A DNA stretch of 64,000 bases from CAWIUB01 sp963839175 (GCA_963839175.1 CAWIUB010000050.1:306005-370004); one strand, 5' to 3'; counted from the first letter of the stretch, positions 1 through 8,495 are shown. Program-made: numbers and translations. Notes: generated by a model from the sequence alone, not told the origin.

Positions 1-182
1 CCGCACCTGACCGGCGCACATATCGACGCACGCAGATCTTGACCGTCATCAAACCGAGGCGCCCGGAATCGGCGATCGCGGACGCGTGATCGGGTCAGAT
101 TGCGGATGCTCCACGGGCCCGCGGGGCAGACCGCCGCGAGCAAAGCTGCGTTATCCGGTCCGCGGTCATGCTGGCGCAATGA

Positions 183-596
183 TCAGAGGTCGGTAGCCCT
201 GGGATGTCGCGGCTCGTACATCCCAACCTCGCCACCGCTTGGAAGGCGAAGCCGTGTCAGCCGCCCCCAACCGGCTTCGGTGACGTCTGCAAACACGACC
301 CCCTCGGCGGCTAACCGGGCCATCGTCGCGTCCAGGTCGTCGCACATCAGGTACAGCTCGTGAGCAGGCGGGCCGTCGGCCGGATGCACGGCGAGCTCGG
401 CGGGAGGAAGTTTGAAGATCAGCCAGCCGGCGCCAGCATCGACATGCGGGTAGTCGAGCACGTCCCGGAAGAAAGCCCGATCGGCCTCGGCGTCATGACT
501 GTAGATGATGACGTGGCCACCGTTGATCACGCAGCCAGCGTAGCGAGCACGCTCGAGTGCGAGCGTTGCCGAGGCCAGACCGGAGGCATACACCAT
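183..596 (-). CDS. VOC family (glyoxalase/bleomycin-resistance fold) protein
   Basis: A 137-residue protein with one vicinal-oxygen-chelate domain. It begins near the sequence GGHVIIYSHDAEADRAFFRD and ends in a GEVGMYEPRHP tail, as many small actinobacterial VOC proteins do. His, Glu and Tyr residues in the strands could bind a metal, but the substrate is unknown. I chose the ATG at 596 because a GAAGG sits seven bases upstream. The family more often starts at the GTG at 530 (VINGGHVIIY), so the first 22 residues may not belong. No operon partner is seen. Confidence 0.75.
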   Translation of the reverse strand: MVYASGLASATLALERARYAGCVINGGHVIIYSHDAEADRAFFRDVLDYPHVDAGAGWLIFKLPPAELAVHPADGPPAHELYLMCDDLDATMARLAAEGVVFADVTEAGWGRLTRLRLPSGGEVGMYEPRHPRATDL

Positions 597-816
597 TAGC
601 GAACCTTCGGGACGGTCGCGAGCACCTTCATTTGTCTGAGCAGCAGTAACGTCAGCGCCTCGATTTCGGTGAGTCGGCGTCGAACGTGAGGAGACACCCG
701 AGCGCACCAGCCGACGGCTGAGACTTGGCCGAAGCCCGTGGCTTGTCTGTCGTAGGGTGTCGTCCTCAGCCGGCTGCCGCGACACGACCCAGCGGCCGGC
801 ACTTGGAGGCGAGGCA

Positions 817-1461
817 TCAGGCGGGGTTGGGCCGCCAAACGAACTTAACCTTCGCAGGGTCGCCCCGGCCCGCCTCGACGATGTCTCGCACGAATACCTC
901 GGCCTGCAGGCGGGACTGGTGCATGAGGTCGTACTTGGGGTTTTCAGCCTCCTGCCGCATAGCCGCCTCGGCTGCGCGGTACATCAAGTCAACGTTGGGC
1001 CGGCATCCCAGGATGACGTTGATGCCGCAGCGGGGCCGCTCAGTGAAGGTGCGCGAGTGATCGAGCCGGGCGGCGGCGATTTGTGGTTCGGGCAGGCTGA
1101 CCGTAACCGATCCGTTCGGAGCAGTACCCGATACTTTGGCCATTTTCCAGTCGACCGTCACCTCCACGTCGCCGTAGGCGTGCAAGACGGTGTCGGTATG
1201 CCAAAATGTGCCCAGGGAGCCCTCGGGCGCATTTGACTGATTGATCACGACGTTTTGCAATGTGAGATCGTAAACCTGAAGCTGCTGTTGTGCTACCAGC
1301 TGGGCCTGGAGCCGGCTGGGCTCGATGCTGGTATGCGTCTCGGCGTGCGGCCAGCCGGGGAACAGATTGAAGAGCTTAAGGACCAAGGCCACTGCGACCA
1401 GGGCAACCACAATCATCAGCACTCGACCGGGCCCGAAGCCTCGCTTGGTGCGGAGGTCCAT
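817..1461 (-). CDS. DUF4230-like membrane-anchored protein
   Basis: A 214-residue protein with a short basic N-terminus (MDLRTKRGFG), one transmembrane helix at about residues 14-33, and a long extracytoplasmic part that resembles DUF4230 (VYDLTLQNVVINQS, then a conserved TVDWKMAKV segment). The biochemical role of DUF4230 is unknown to me. The start has few alternatives because the hydrophobic anchor follows at once. It stands alone, and the region upstream holds no convincing gene. Confidence 0.65.
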   Translation of the reverse strand: MDLRTKRGFGPGRVLMIVVALVAVALVLKLFNLFPGWPHAETHTSIEPSRLQAQLVAQQQLQVYDLTLQNVVINQSNAPEGSLGTFWHTDTVLHAYGDVEVTVDWKMAKVSGTAPNGSVTVSLPEPQIAAARLDHSRTFTERPRCGINVILGCRPNVDLMYRAAEAAMRQEAENPKYDLMHQSRLQAEVFVRDIVEAGRGDPAKVKFVWRPNPA

Positions 1462-1981
1462 TGGTGCCTCGATCCGTAGTGCAGATGTTCCGGTGATCTT
1501 GCCTCGAGTTTAGTTGATGTTTGTGGTGTTCTGGCCGTCGTGGGCCTGCTGGTCTGCCGGTGTGCCCAGAAGTAGACGTCATCTTTGCTTGCACCGACCT
1601 CAGCCGTCGCGGCGACTGCGCTGGTGCCGGCGACGACGCGCTGCGGCAGCTTGAGTGGCCCATCGTCGATCAACCCGAGGTAGATACCATCCTTGGGCCA
1701 GCGGGCTCCGTGGCGATCCTGTGGCCTTGGCCATCGGCTCGGGTCCGGTCCTAACCAGGTCCTATCCAGGCTCCGGTAGTCCTGCCCCTCCCAGGGCCGT
1801 AGATACCGCGTCGGGAACCACCCCGCACATTCGAGGTTGCCTGGAGGACGACGTTGTCCCGCGACAACCTCCCGTTGCGCGCCGGCAACCAAGTCCTATC
1901 CCGGCGTGGGCGTTGCACGGGGTGGGCCCGTTCATCCGGCGCTCGCGGAGGGCGCGGCGGTGTCCGCGCCCGATGCGGCGG
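1462..1981. other. 520-bp stretch without a convincing gene
   Basis: Open frames cross this stretch on both strands, for example a minus-strand frame from 1892 to 1416. None has a recognisable domain, a good ribosome binding site or steady codon-position GC bias. I see no repeat, RNA gene or clear promoter. It may be decayed sequence between the DUF4230 gene and the thioredoxin-like gene. Confidence 0.4.
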
Positions 1982-2341
1982 ATGATGGTCTGCGTGGGTG
2001 ACTTGCTCGTCGATGTCGAGTTGCTGGTCGTGCCGGACTGCCCGAATGCGCAGGCCGCACGAGAGCTGCTGCGTTCGAGTCTGCGCGCGGCCGGGCTGGC
2101 CGGCACGCCTATCCGCGTGAGGGTGATCGCGTCCCAGCGCGCCGCCGAGCAGCGCGGATTCATCGGCTCGCCGACGATCCTGATCAACGGCCTCGACCCG
2201 TTCGCCGAGCCCGGCCGGCCACCCGCACTGGCCTGCCGGGTCTATCCCGGCCCGGCCGGTCCCAGCGGCCTACCGCCAGCCGAGCAACTCCGTACCGCGA
2301 TCGCCGCCGCGGCCTCCACCCCGGCACCAGAGACGCCATGA
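1982..2341 (+). CDS. Thioredoxin-fold small protein (alkylmercury lyase-like type)
   Basis: The C-terminal part begins VELLVVPDCPNAQAARELL and continues to GFIGSPTILINGLDPF. This layout, a strand followed by PDCPN and later a cis-Pro-type SPT motif, is typical of thioredoxin-fold proteins often annotated as thioredoxin-like or alkylmercury lyase-like. Only one cysteine lies in the active-site loop (P-D-C-P), so classical dithiol chemistry is doubtful. The start at 1982 is one of several in-frame options (ATG 1973, GTG 1994). The stop overlaps the next start by ATGA, so the two genes were co-transcribed. Confidence 0.6.
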   Translation: MMVCVGDLLVDVELLVVPDCPNAQAARELLRSSLRAAGLAGTPIRVRVIASQRAAEQRGFIGSPTILINGLDPFAEPGRPPALACRVYPGPAGPSGLPPAEQLRTAIAAAASTPAPETP

Positions 2342-2698
2342 GCCACACCGACGACCAGACCGATGATGTCATCCAGCGCGGGCTGCGCGCCTGGACGAAC
2401 GGTGACCTGGACGCCTTGGAGGTCGTACTCGACCCCGCGGTCACGCTGGGCTGGATCGAACCGGGCGAGTGGGATTGCGTCGGGCGCGACGAAGTGATGG
2501 AACTGCTGCGGCAGCGGGCGGCCGGAGGCCGCGCCGCCGACCCGAGACGCGTCGAAGCGCACCGTGGTGGTCTCAGCCGAGCAGCCCGGCCCCTACGGTG
2601 CGGCCGCGACCCGCATCAGCAGCGCGCACGGCAAGGTCGTGGCGATGCGGCAATACGCCACCCGCGACGCAGCGCTCGGCGCCGGCCCACCCGGTTAG
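2338..2698 (+). pseudogene. NTF2/SnoaL-like protein, frameshifted
   Basis: The first 70 or so codons encode an NTF2-like fold (GLRAWTNGDLDALEVVLDP, then VGRDEVMELLRQR). Near 2552-2564 the coding frame moves by one base. The other frame carries the expected C-terminal half (TVVVSAEQPGPYG, then KVVAMRQYATRDAAL) and ends at 2698. Read in one frame, the product gains a long arginine-rich tail running to 3057, which I regard as an artefact. It starts inside the stop of the thioredoxin-like gene (ATGA). Either a natural frameshift or a single-base sequence error would explain it. Confidence 0.7.
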
Positions 2699-3039
2699 GG
2701 CAGGCGCCGGCCCAGCCAGCGCAACGGCCGGCCGACCACCGGCCGCCGATGCCAGCCGTGATCCATCACCACCCGACGCACCCAACGCAGACCGTCCCGC
2801 AGCCGGCTCGCGATCGACGCACGCAACGCGTCCTCACGCTGCCCCGCCTGCTGGCGCAGGAAGTGGGCGCACGCCAGGCACACCGCCACCCCGGGATGGC
2901 TGCCCAGGCGCACCAGCCGCTCGCCCGGATACCGCTGCCCGCAGCACCGGCACTCCGCCGCGCCGCCACCGCGGGCATCAGCCGCCGCCCCTCGGTGCGC
3001 CGCATGGGTCATCGCCTCGCCCATCGGCACCGCTCCCAT
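2695..3039 (-). CDS. Small zinc-ribbon-like hypothetical protein
   Basis: A 114-residue basic protein. Two cysteine pairs, CRCCG near residue 32 and CLACAHFL near residue 54, are set to bind one zinc ion, and an arginine-rich helical tail follows. Related short proteins of unknown function occur in actinobacteria. Its end overlaps the end of the NTF2-like gene by four bases on the opposite strand. I do not assign a function. The start could also be the Met at residue 6. Confidence 0.55.
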   Translation of the reverse strand: MGAVPMGEAMTHAAHRGAAADARGGGAAECRCCGQRYPGERLVRLGSHPGVAVCLACAHFLRQQAGQREDALRASIASRLRDGLRWVRRVVMDHGWHRRPVVGRPLRWLGRRLP

Positions 3040-3092
3040 CCCGTCGCCGTGTCCTGACGGTCAGTATCGACCGGGCCGCTACCTCGACCGGT

Positions 3093-3137
3093 TGTCAGTC
3101 TAGGTTGACAAAGGACGTCTGTCAGCCGAGGCTGACA
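3093..3137. promoter_or_regulatory. Two palindromic operators upstream of the HTH/Clp-N pair
   Basis: Two copies of an 18-bp inverted repeat lie side by side: TGTCAGTCTAGGTTGACA at 3093-3110 and TGTCAGCCGAGGCTGACA at 3120-3137. The second is a near-perfect palindrome, contains the GAGG ribosome binding site, and ends two bases before the ATG at 3140. A protein bound there would block both transcription and translation initiation. I infer autoregulation by the small HTH protein encoded next, but the binder is not shown. Confidence 0.7.
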
Positions 3138-3139
3138 CC

Positions 3140-3373
3140 ATGAGTGAGGCAACGCAGCTTGCGGCCGCGGCCGCGCACGACGACCCCGAGATCGGGTTGG
3201 CCGCGGTGGTCGCGCTGCGACAGCTGCTCGACCAACTGGAGGCGCTGCAGGTCGCCTCCGCGCGAGCCCACGGCTGGACCTGGGAAGGCATCGCCACCGC
3301 GCTCGGCGTCACCCGACAGTCCGTGCACAAGAAGTACGCCACCCGGCGGCTTCCTGGCCGGCGGTCGCGATGA
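3140..3373 (+). CDS. Small helix-turn-helix protein
   Basis: A 77-residue protein made of an N-terminal helix (EIGLAAVVALRQLLDQLEALQV) and a HTH of the sigma-70 region 4/homeodomain-like type (GWTWEGIATALGVTRQSVHKKYATR). Such proteins often sit next to Clp N-terminal-domain proteins in actinobacteria. The GAGG eight bases before the ATG lies inside a palindrome. The gene overlaps the Clp-N gene by ATGA, so the two form an operon. A role as a local repressor or stress regulator is inferred. Confidence 0.7.
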   Translation: MSEATQLAAAAAHDDPEIGLAAVVALRQLLDQLEALQVASARAHGWTWEGIATALGVTRQSVHKKYATRRLPGRRSR

Positions 3374-4062
3374 GCCGGCGCAACAAGACATCCGGGCCGC
3401 TGGCGTCGCAACCGATCCGGCCGATCCTCGCCGCGGCCCGCGCCGAGGCCGAGCTCGCCCGCCACGGCTACGTCGGTGTCGAACACCTGGCGATCACCCT
3501 CACCCGCCCCGAGGCAGCCGAGACGGCGCGGCTCCTGGCTGGATACGGCATCACCACCGAGCAGACCCGGGACGCGGTCTGGCTCGTGGTCGGCTCCGGC
3601 CCCGGTGACGGGCCCCGTTTCGATCCGGCCACCCAGTTGGCCTCCCTCGGCATCGACCTGGACCAGATCCGCCGCCATGTCGAGGCCCAGTTCGGCCCGA
3701 ACGCGATCCACAACCTCTACGCCAGCCCCGTCGGCTGGAACCTGCGCCCCCGCGGACCGCTCTGCGACCTCGGCCTCAGCCCGCAGCTCAAACGCGTGAT
3801 TGATGACGCGCTCGGGCACTGCTGGGACAACACCCGGCCCCAACTACCCGAACGCCTCCTGCTGCACGCCCTCGACAGCGACAGCCACGCCCTCAGCGGT
3901 GCTCGACCAACTCGAAGCTCCCGTCGGACCACTCCGCGCCGCCGTGACCGCCCGACTGCGAATCGCCAGCTAGACATCCGGCGGCCGTCAAAGCGGCATG
4001 CCACCCCGCGGGTGCCACATCGAACCCCGGTGTCCATCACGCGTGAGCCCGCAACTAACTGA
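3370..4062 (+). CDS. Clp N-terminal-domain protein with a frameshifted C-terminus
   Basis: Residues 15-175 contain two Clp-N repeats (ILAAARAEAELARHGYVGVEHLA, later LSPQLKRVIDDALGHCWDNT), the module that binds substrates or adaptors in ClpA/ClpC. No ATPase domain is present, so it may be an adaptor or decoy for a Clp protease. Near 3895 the frame appears to slip: the next frame gives the expected ending AVLDQLEAPVGPLRAAVTARL and a stop at 3973. The in-frame reading adds about 55 basic residues of low-quality sequence. Co-transcribed with the HTH gene. Confidence 0.65.
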   Translation: MSRRNKTSGPLASQPIRPILAAARAEAELARHGYVGVEHLAITLTRPEAAETARLLAGYGITTEQTRDAVWLVVGSGPGDGPRFDPATQLASLGIDLDQIRRHVEAQFGPNAIHNLYASPVGWNLRPRGPLCDLGLSPQLKRVIDDALGHCWDNTRPQLPERLLLHALDSDSHALSGARPTRSSRRTTPRRRDRPTANRQLDIRRPSKRHATPRVPHRTPVSITREPATN

Positions 4063-4390
4063 GCCTGCGGGTCGGCAGCGGCGATGCCAACCGCTGAGCA
4101 CCGGCTGCCGACCTAAGAACCGCAACCCTGAACTCGTGGCTCAAGCCCACCAAGACCGCGTGCACGAGAAACGAGCCCGCAGCGGGCGCTCCAAGCATCG
4201 GTGAAGATCGCGCACATAACGCGCAGACCCCCGCAGCATTTCAGTCGCCAGACCCGCGCGCGAATCGGCGCTCGCGGAGCGGACCTGCACGTCGGCGCCG
4301 ACCACGCAGCGTGACCTACTGACACGCGCGCAGCATCGTCGATGCGGTACACCCAAGGGTTGTCGACCGAGCGCGCGATACCCGCGTAGA
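4063..4390. other. Non-coding or decayed stretch
   Basis: No frame here has a recognisable domain. A minus-strand frame from the neighbouring SCO6745-like remnant runs through it, but its sequence after about 4430 no longer resembles the family. Probably decayed DNA. Confidence 0.35.
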
Positions 4391-4936
4391 TCAGTTCTCC
4401 AGCGCGCGTTGCGACGGTTTGTTTGCCGAAGCGAGAGCGTGCGGTGTTCGGGGGCGGAGCGGTGTGCAGTTCGGCGAGTACGTCGGACCATTCGTCATCG
4501 CTGAACTCGCGCGCAGCGACGTACACCGGCTTGGGCATCCCCATTGCCAGCGACTGCAGGACGTGGGATTGCCGGCCGGTGACCCCGCCGCTGAGCAGCG
4601 TCGCGACGTGGCCATCGCCGCGGTGTTCCCGCAGCAGCGTGGCGAAATGCCACAGCCGGGCGATCGGGTCGACCGCCTCTGGCAGCGCCCGGTTCGCGGC
4701 GAACAGCGGCCGACCCTCGAGCGGCGCCGCCTGGGCGGCGCGGGCGCGTGCACAAGCTCGGGGCCGACAGGCCCGAGCGGTGCCGCCCGTCCGGCGAAGT
4801 ACCCCATCCAGAAACTCCGGTACCCGGCATTGCGAAATTCGCTGATCGGCTCGGGCGCGAAATAGGTGACAGCGTGCACCGGCTCGATGAGCCGCCACAA
4901 CATGCGTGCGGTCGCGGGCACAGGTTCCATGGCCAC
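4391..4936 (-). pseudogene. SCO6745-like protein, deleted and frameshifted
   Basis: The N-terminus from the Met near 4930 (EPVPATARMLWRLIEPVHAV, then GYRSFWMGYFAGRAAPLG) matches the actinobacterial SCO6745 family of about 280 residues. After PELVHA, near 4745, the frame changes. The other frame resumes with APLEGRPLFAANRALPE and then LLREHRGDGHVATLL. By my recollection of the family, some 60 residues between these blocks are missing, so an internal deletion caused the shift. The expected C-terminus is also absent after about 4430. The gene cannot make a normal product. It lies directly downstream of an IS insertion. Confidence 0.7.
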
Positions 4937-5087
4937 GATTGTCGCCGACCACGCTCAGCGAGTAATCAGCAATGAGATCTTCCGAACAGCCTCGACAGCG
5001 ACCTCTCGCTCGGGCTCGCGGCCCAACGCCCAGAGGTAGGGCGCGCGCGTAACACTCGTCCGGGAACCGCACCAAATACGTCCGTTA

Positions 5088-5108
5088 GGGCTATTCAGCT
5101 GACCGGAC
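5088..5108 (+). repeat. Left terminal inverted repeat of the IS1595-family element
   Basis: Begins GGGCTATTCAGCTGACC and is the exact reverse complement of 6180-6200. The transposase stop codon lies within it, at 5091-5093. Confidence 0.9.
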
Positions 5109-6167
5109 CAATGCGCTGGACGCCCGGCGCCATGGGCGGTCCGCGCGGGGCCGGTCCAGGCTCGGTGGGTGGCCACCTCCTCCCGGCGGCTTGGGCGGGA
5201 CAAGCTTGGGCTTCGGGTCTGCCACCAGCTCGCGGTAGCGCACCGGCGGGTGGGCGACGGCGAGTTCGAGGACGCGGTAGAAGGGCATGCCGCGGGCGCG
5301 GGATCGGCGCCGGTTGAAGCGGAAGACGAACTCGTTCAGGTAGCTCTGCAGATGGGCGTCCTCGACCGAGGCCTGGTGGGTGCCCAGCAGCCAGCGCTTG
5401 GCCAGCGACGCGACCCGGTGGACACCGGGCAGCAGCTTGCCGGGGTCCTCGCCGCGGGCACGGGCGGCGCGTTGGCTGCGCGGCTCGTGGGTGTAGCCGA
5501 GCCGTTCGATGCCTTGGTAGCCCGGCCAGCCGTCGGTGATCACTCGCGCTCCCGGCTCGACGTTCGCGGTGATGAACGCGTGCAGCGTCGCGGCGGAGGC
5601 GTCGGTGAGCACCTGCATCCGGCACCGCCCGAACCCGCGCGGCTCGATCACCTCGATCGCCACTCCTACCAGGACTTTCTTGCCCTTGGCGCGCCCGCCA
5701 CGCAGCCCGGGCTCCTCACCGCCGACGTAGGTCTCGTCGACTTCCACGGTGCCGGTGAGCCGATCGCGACCCGGACGTACCAGCACCGACCGCAGCCGGT
5801 GCAGCATCGCCCAGGCGGTCGCGTAGGAGCCGATCTCCAGCGAGCGCTGCAGGCTCAACGCCGACATGCCGTCCTTGCCCGAGGCGAACAGCCAGCACGC
5901 CTCGAACCACACCGTCAGCGGCGTGCGGCGCCGGTCGAACAGCGTCCCCGCGGTCACCGACGTCCGCTTCCCACAGGCCACGCACTTGTACCGGCCATCG
6001 GCAACCAGCCATCCGCCCGTGTACCCACAACGCGGGCAGGCGAAGCCGTCTGGCCAGCGCAGCCAGTCCAGATAATCCAGGCAGTCCGCATCGGTCGCGA
6101 ACCACGAGCGCAGCTCGCCGGCCGACCTCGGATAGTGCACACCAGCTCGCGGCCGTACCGCATCCAC
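5091..6167 (-). CDS. IS1595-family transposase
   Basis: A 358-residue transposase. The N-terminal zinc ribbon is CPRCGY...CVACGK at about residues 44-67. Then comes the catalytic DDE-like core of the ISXO2/IS1595 type: VDETYVGG supplies the first acidic residue, ITDGWPGYQGI the second, and the block ending HLQSYLNEFVFRFNRR the final Asn/Glu region. The GTG start at 6167 follows shortly inside the right repeat. It catalyses movement of the element. No frameshift is visible, so it may be active. Confidence 0.92.
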   Translation of the reverse strand: MDAVRPRAGVHYPRSAGELRSWFATDADCLDYLDWLRWPDGFACPRCGYTGGWLVADGRYKCVACGKRTSVTAGTLFDRRRTPLTVWFEACWLFASGKDGMSALSLQRSLEIGSYATAWAMLHRLRSVLVRPGRDRLTGTVEVDETYVGGEEPGLRGGRAKGKKVLVGVAIEVIEPRGFGRCRMQVLTDASAATLHAFITANVEPGARVITDGWPGYQGIERLGYTHEPRSQRAARARGEDPGKLLPGVHRVASLAKRWLLGTHQASVEDAHLQSYLNEFVFRFNRRRSRARGMPFYRVLELAVAHPPVRYRELVADPKPKLVPPKPPGGGGHPPSLDRPRADRPWRRASSALVRSAE

Positions 6168-6179
6168 TACATCATCTTA

Positions 6180-6200
6180 GTCCGGTCAGCTGAATAGCCC
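6180..6200 (-). repeat. Right terminal inverted repeat of the IS1595-family element
   Basis: The exact reverse complement of 5088-5108, followed by the second copy of the ACGTCCGT target duplication. Confidence 0.9.
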
Positions 6201-6384
6201 CAACGTCCGTAATCGGCGATCATGCTGATCTCGATCGACGGCAACTTCTGACGGAGCGTGACCGGCCGAAGAACGCGCCAGTTCCGTCGTTCTGTATCCG
6301 CTGGCGCTCGACTGCGCCTGGCTCAGATGAATCGATCGGGACCGCATGGGTGGGCTCGTTTGGCCGCGATTGGCTTGATGAGTG

Positions 6385-6858
6385 TCACCCGGTCTGCGGG
6401 CTGGACATCATGAACCGCCGGAGCGGCGCTTGGGTCCTCGGTTGGGTGCAGTGCGGGATGAGTTCGAGCTGGTGGAGGTGTGGTCCGGTGGTGGATTGCA
6501 GAGTCTGTGGGATCTGGTGAGCGATCACCGCGTGGGCCATCGAGCGGGCGCTGCCCCAGAGCAGGGCTGTCAGTGGCAGTTCGACAAGGACGGCAGTGGC
6601 GAGACTGAACCACCACCCATGAGTGCCCCAAGACAGCACGACGTCGAACCAGGCGTCGCAGGCAAACAGCGTCCCAGTTATCAGTGCGGCAGGAATCGCA
6701 AGTTGGCGCGACCGGTACACGGCCCATAGCGTGACGCCGAGGGCTGCGACCTCCGCGGTGTCGAAGCCGATCCAAAGCAGCCTCCATTGCCTGGTCGTGT
6801 CAGCCGTCGGCAGGCTGACACCCAGGATGACGATCCAGACCAGCAGCCCGGCCACCAC
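6385..6858 (-). CDS. Small multi-pass membrane protein of unknown function
   Basis: A 157-residue protein with about four hydrophobic segments (VAGLLVWIVILGV, FDTAEVAALGVTLWAVY, IPAALITGTLFACDAWFDVV, FSLATAVLVELPLTALLW) and a polar C-terminal tail. The pattern resembles small integral membrane proteins of actinobacteria with no known role. The GTG at 6858 is the most upstream listed start, but coding-like sequence (TRLLSVV) extends a little further with no obvious start codon, so the true 5' end is unsure. It lies near an efflux gene on the same strand without a clear operon link. Confidence 0.55.
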   Translation of the reverse strand: MVAGLLVWIVILGVSLPTADTTRQWRLLWIGFDTAEVAALGVTLWAVYRSRQLAIPAALITGTLFACDAWFDVVLSWGTHGWWFSLATAVLVELPLTALLWGSARSMAHAVIAHQIPQTLQSTTGPHLHQLELIPHCTQPRTQAPLRRFMMSSPQTG

Positions 6859-7025
6859 GACGCTGAGGAGACGCGTGAGGGACGTACCCGGTGATGTCTT
6901 TCTGCGGTGTTGCGTGGCGCCTGTTCGACAGGAGGTATCGACGGGCCGGGCGGAGGGCTAGCGTCATGGTCGGCTCCTGCGGACGACGTCGATCTGTCTA
7001 TGGATTTGCTGGTGGATCTGCCGCG

Positions 7026-8435
7026 CTAGGCGGAGGTGGCGAGGCTTCGGCGTGCGAGCAGGGTGAGCCCGCTGGCGAGTGCGAGAGCGGCCAGCACTGT
7101 CGCCGCGCCGTACCCGGCCCGTAGCGCTGGGTCGAAGCCATGAGCGCTCCGTCCGGCGAAGACGGAGGCGACCACCGCGAGCCCGACCGCTCCGCCGAGT
7201 TGCTGCATGGTCTGCAGCAGGCCGGAGGCCGATCCGGTGTGCTCGGGTTCGACGCCGTTGAGGGCGAGGACCGTGATCGGCATGAAGCTCGCGCCCATGC
7301 CCAGGCCCATCAGCAGCAGTGACGGGAAGACGCCGGCGGCGTAGCTGGTGGAGGCGTCTACGCCGAGTAGCAGGCCCATCGCGGTGAACACGCTCGCGGT
7401 GCCGGCGGCGATCAGCGGGGCCGGCCCGATCCGCGCGACCAGGCGGGGTGCCAGGCGCGACATGGTGAACACGCCCAGTGGCACGGGCAGGAATGCCACG
7501 CCGGATCGAAGTGGGCTGTAGTCGAACTGGTGGGCCAGCAGTTGCACGGTGAGGAAGAAGGTGGCGAGCATGCCGCCGTAGACGGCGGCCATCGCGACCA
7601 GCCCGGCGATCCGCTGCCGGCTGCGGAGCAGCGCCGGCCGCAGTAGCGGGTGTGGGTGGCGACGCTCGGTGACGGCCAGCACCACCAGCAGGGCGGCTCC
7701 GAGGACGAAGCCGGCGATGGTGCGCGCGCTGCCCCAGCCGTGTTCGGGTGCGTTGATGACCGTCCACACGATGGATACCGCTGCGGCGGTGGCGGAGGCC
7801 GCGCCGACGAAATCGAATCGACCGTGCCGTCTCGCGGTCTCGTTGACCAGCCCGGGGACGAGGAACAGAACGGCCAGGCCGATCGGCACGTTGACGAACA
7901 TCGTCCATCGCCAGGACACGAGGTCAGTGAGCGTGCCCCCGAGCATCAGGCCGAGTGCCGCTCCTCCGGAGGAGATGACGGCGAATGCTGCCAGGGCCCG
8001 GTTGCGGGCGGCCTCGTTCGGCGCGTTGGTGGCGATGAGGGCCAGCACGGATGGCGCCGACAGCGCGGCGCCGACGCCTTGCAACGCCCGCGAGGTGACC
8101 AGTTCCCACGGCGCCTGGGCGAACCCGCCGGCGAAGGAAGCGAGCGTGAACAGGCCCAGGCCGGTCATGAACACCCGGCGCCGGCCGAGCACGTCACCCA
8201 GGCGGCCGCCGAGCAGCAACAGGCCACCGAACGCGAGGCTGTAGGCGTTGAGGACCCACGACAGCGAGGCGGAGCCGAAATGCAGGTCCGTCGCGATGTG
8301 CGGCAGCGCGACGTTCACGATCGTCGCGTCCAGCACGAGCATGAGTTGACCGACGAGCACGACCCACATCCCGATCGCCGGGTTGCGGCGTGCGGACCCC
8401 GTCGGAGCGGGTCGGGTTTGCAGCATTGAAGTCAT
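7026..8435 (-). CDS. MFS drug transporter, DHA2 (EmrB/QacA) family
   Basis: A 469-residue transporter with about 14 predicted transmembrane helices. MFS motif A (GGRLGDVLGRRRVF) lies after helix 2, and the helix-1 sequence LMLVLDATIVNVALPHI is typical of proton-driven multidrug exporters. The ATG at 8435 (MTSMLQTRPAP) is preferred over upstream codons because the family begins a short distance before the first helix. It is divergent from the TetR gene, and two inverted repeats lie between them. Likely role: efflux of a toxic compound, repressed by the TetR neighbour. Confidence 0.88.
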   Translation of the reverse strand: MTSMLQTRPAPTGSARRNPAIGMWVVLVGQLMLVLDATIVNVALPHIATDLHFGSASLSWVLNAYSLAFGGLLLLGGRLGDVLGRRRVFMTGLGLFTLASFAGGFAQAPWELVTSRALQGVGAALSAPSVLALIATNAPNEAARNRALAAFAVISSGGAALGLMLGGTLTDLVSWRWTMFVNVPIGLAVLFLVPGLVNETARRHGRFDFVGAASATAAAVSIVWTVINAPEHGWGSARTIAGFVLGAALLVVLAVTERRHPHPLLRPALLRSRQRIAGLVAMAAVYGGMLATFFLTVQLLAHQFDYSPLRSGVAFLPVPLGVFTMSRLAPRLVARIGPAPLIAAGTASVFTAMGLLLGVDASTSYAAGVFPSLLLMGLGMGASFMPITVLALNGVEPEHTGSASGLLQTMQQLGGAVGLAVVASVFAGRSAHGFDPALRAGYGAATVLAALALASGLTLLARRSLATSA

Positions 8436-8495
8436 CTGGGTGAAGTCCTGTTCTGGCTTGCGTGCGTTTGGCCGCGAGCCGACGTAGACTGATCT

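Larger units (their letters stand above)
5086..6202 (-). mobile_element. IS1595-family insertion sequence, complete
   Basis: A 1117-bp element. Its ends carry an inverted repeat of 21 perfectly matched bases (5088-5108 and 6180-6200), or 23 with one mismatch when counted from the outer edges. It is flanked by the direct repeat ACGTCCGT (5078-5085 and 6203-6210), the 8-bp target duplication expected for this family. The transposase frame is open from end to end and stops inside the left repeat. Intact ends and a perfect duplication point to a recent insertion. Confidence 0.92.
4955..6300 (-). pseudogene. Unknown ORF interrupted by the IS element
   Basis: If the IS and one copy of the 8-bp duplication are removed, the flanks join into one minus-strand frame. 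It reads VTLRQKLPSIEISMIADYGR on the right side (6203-6290) and continues IWCGSRTSVTRAPYLWALGR on the left, ending at 4955. I do not recognise the family. An in-frame stop near 6300 limits the 5' end, so the original gene may have been short, with the ATG of MIADYGR as one candidate start. The insertion would separate any start from the body. Confidence 0.4.

Noticed and set aside
2469..3143. A 224-residue Arg/Pro/Ala-rich plus-strand ORF
   Set aside because: A shadow frame across the NTF2-like gene and the antisense of the zinc-ribbon gene, with shadow-like composition.
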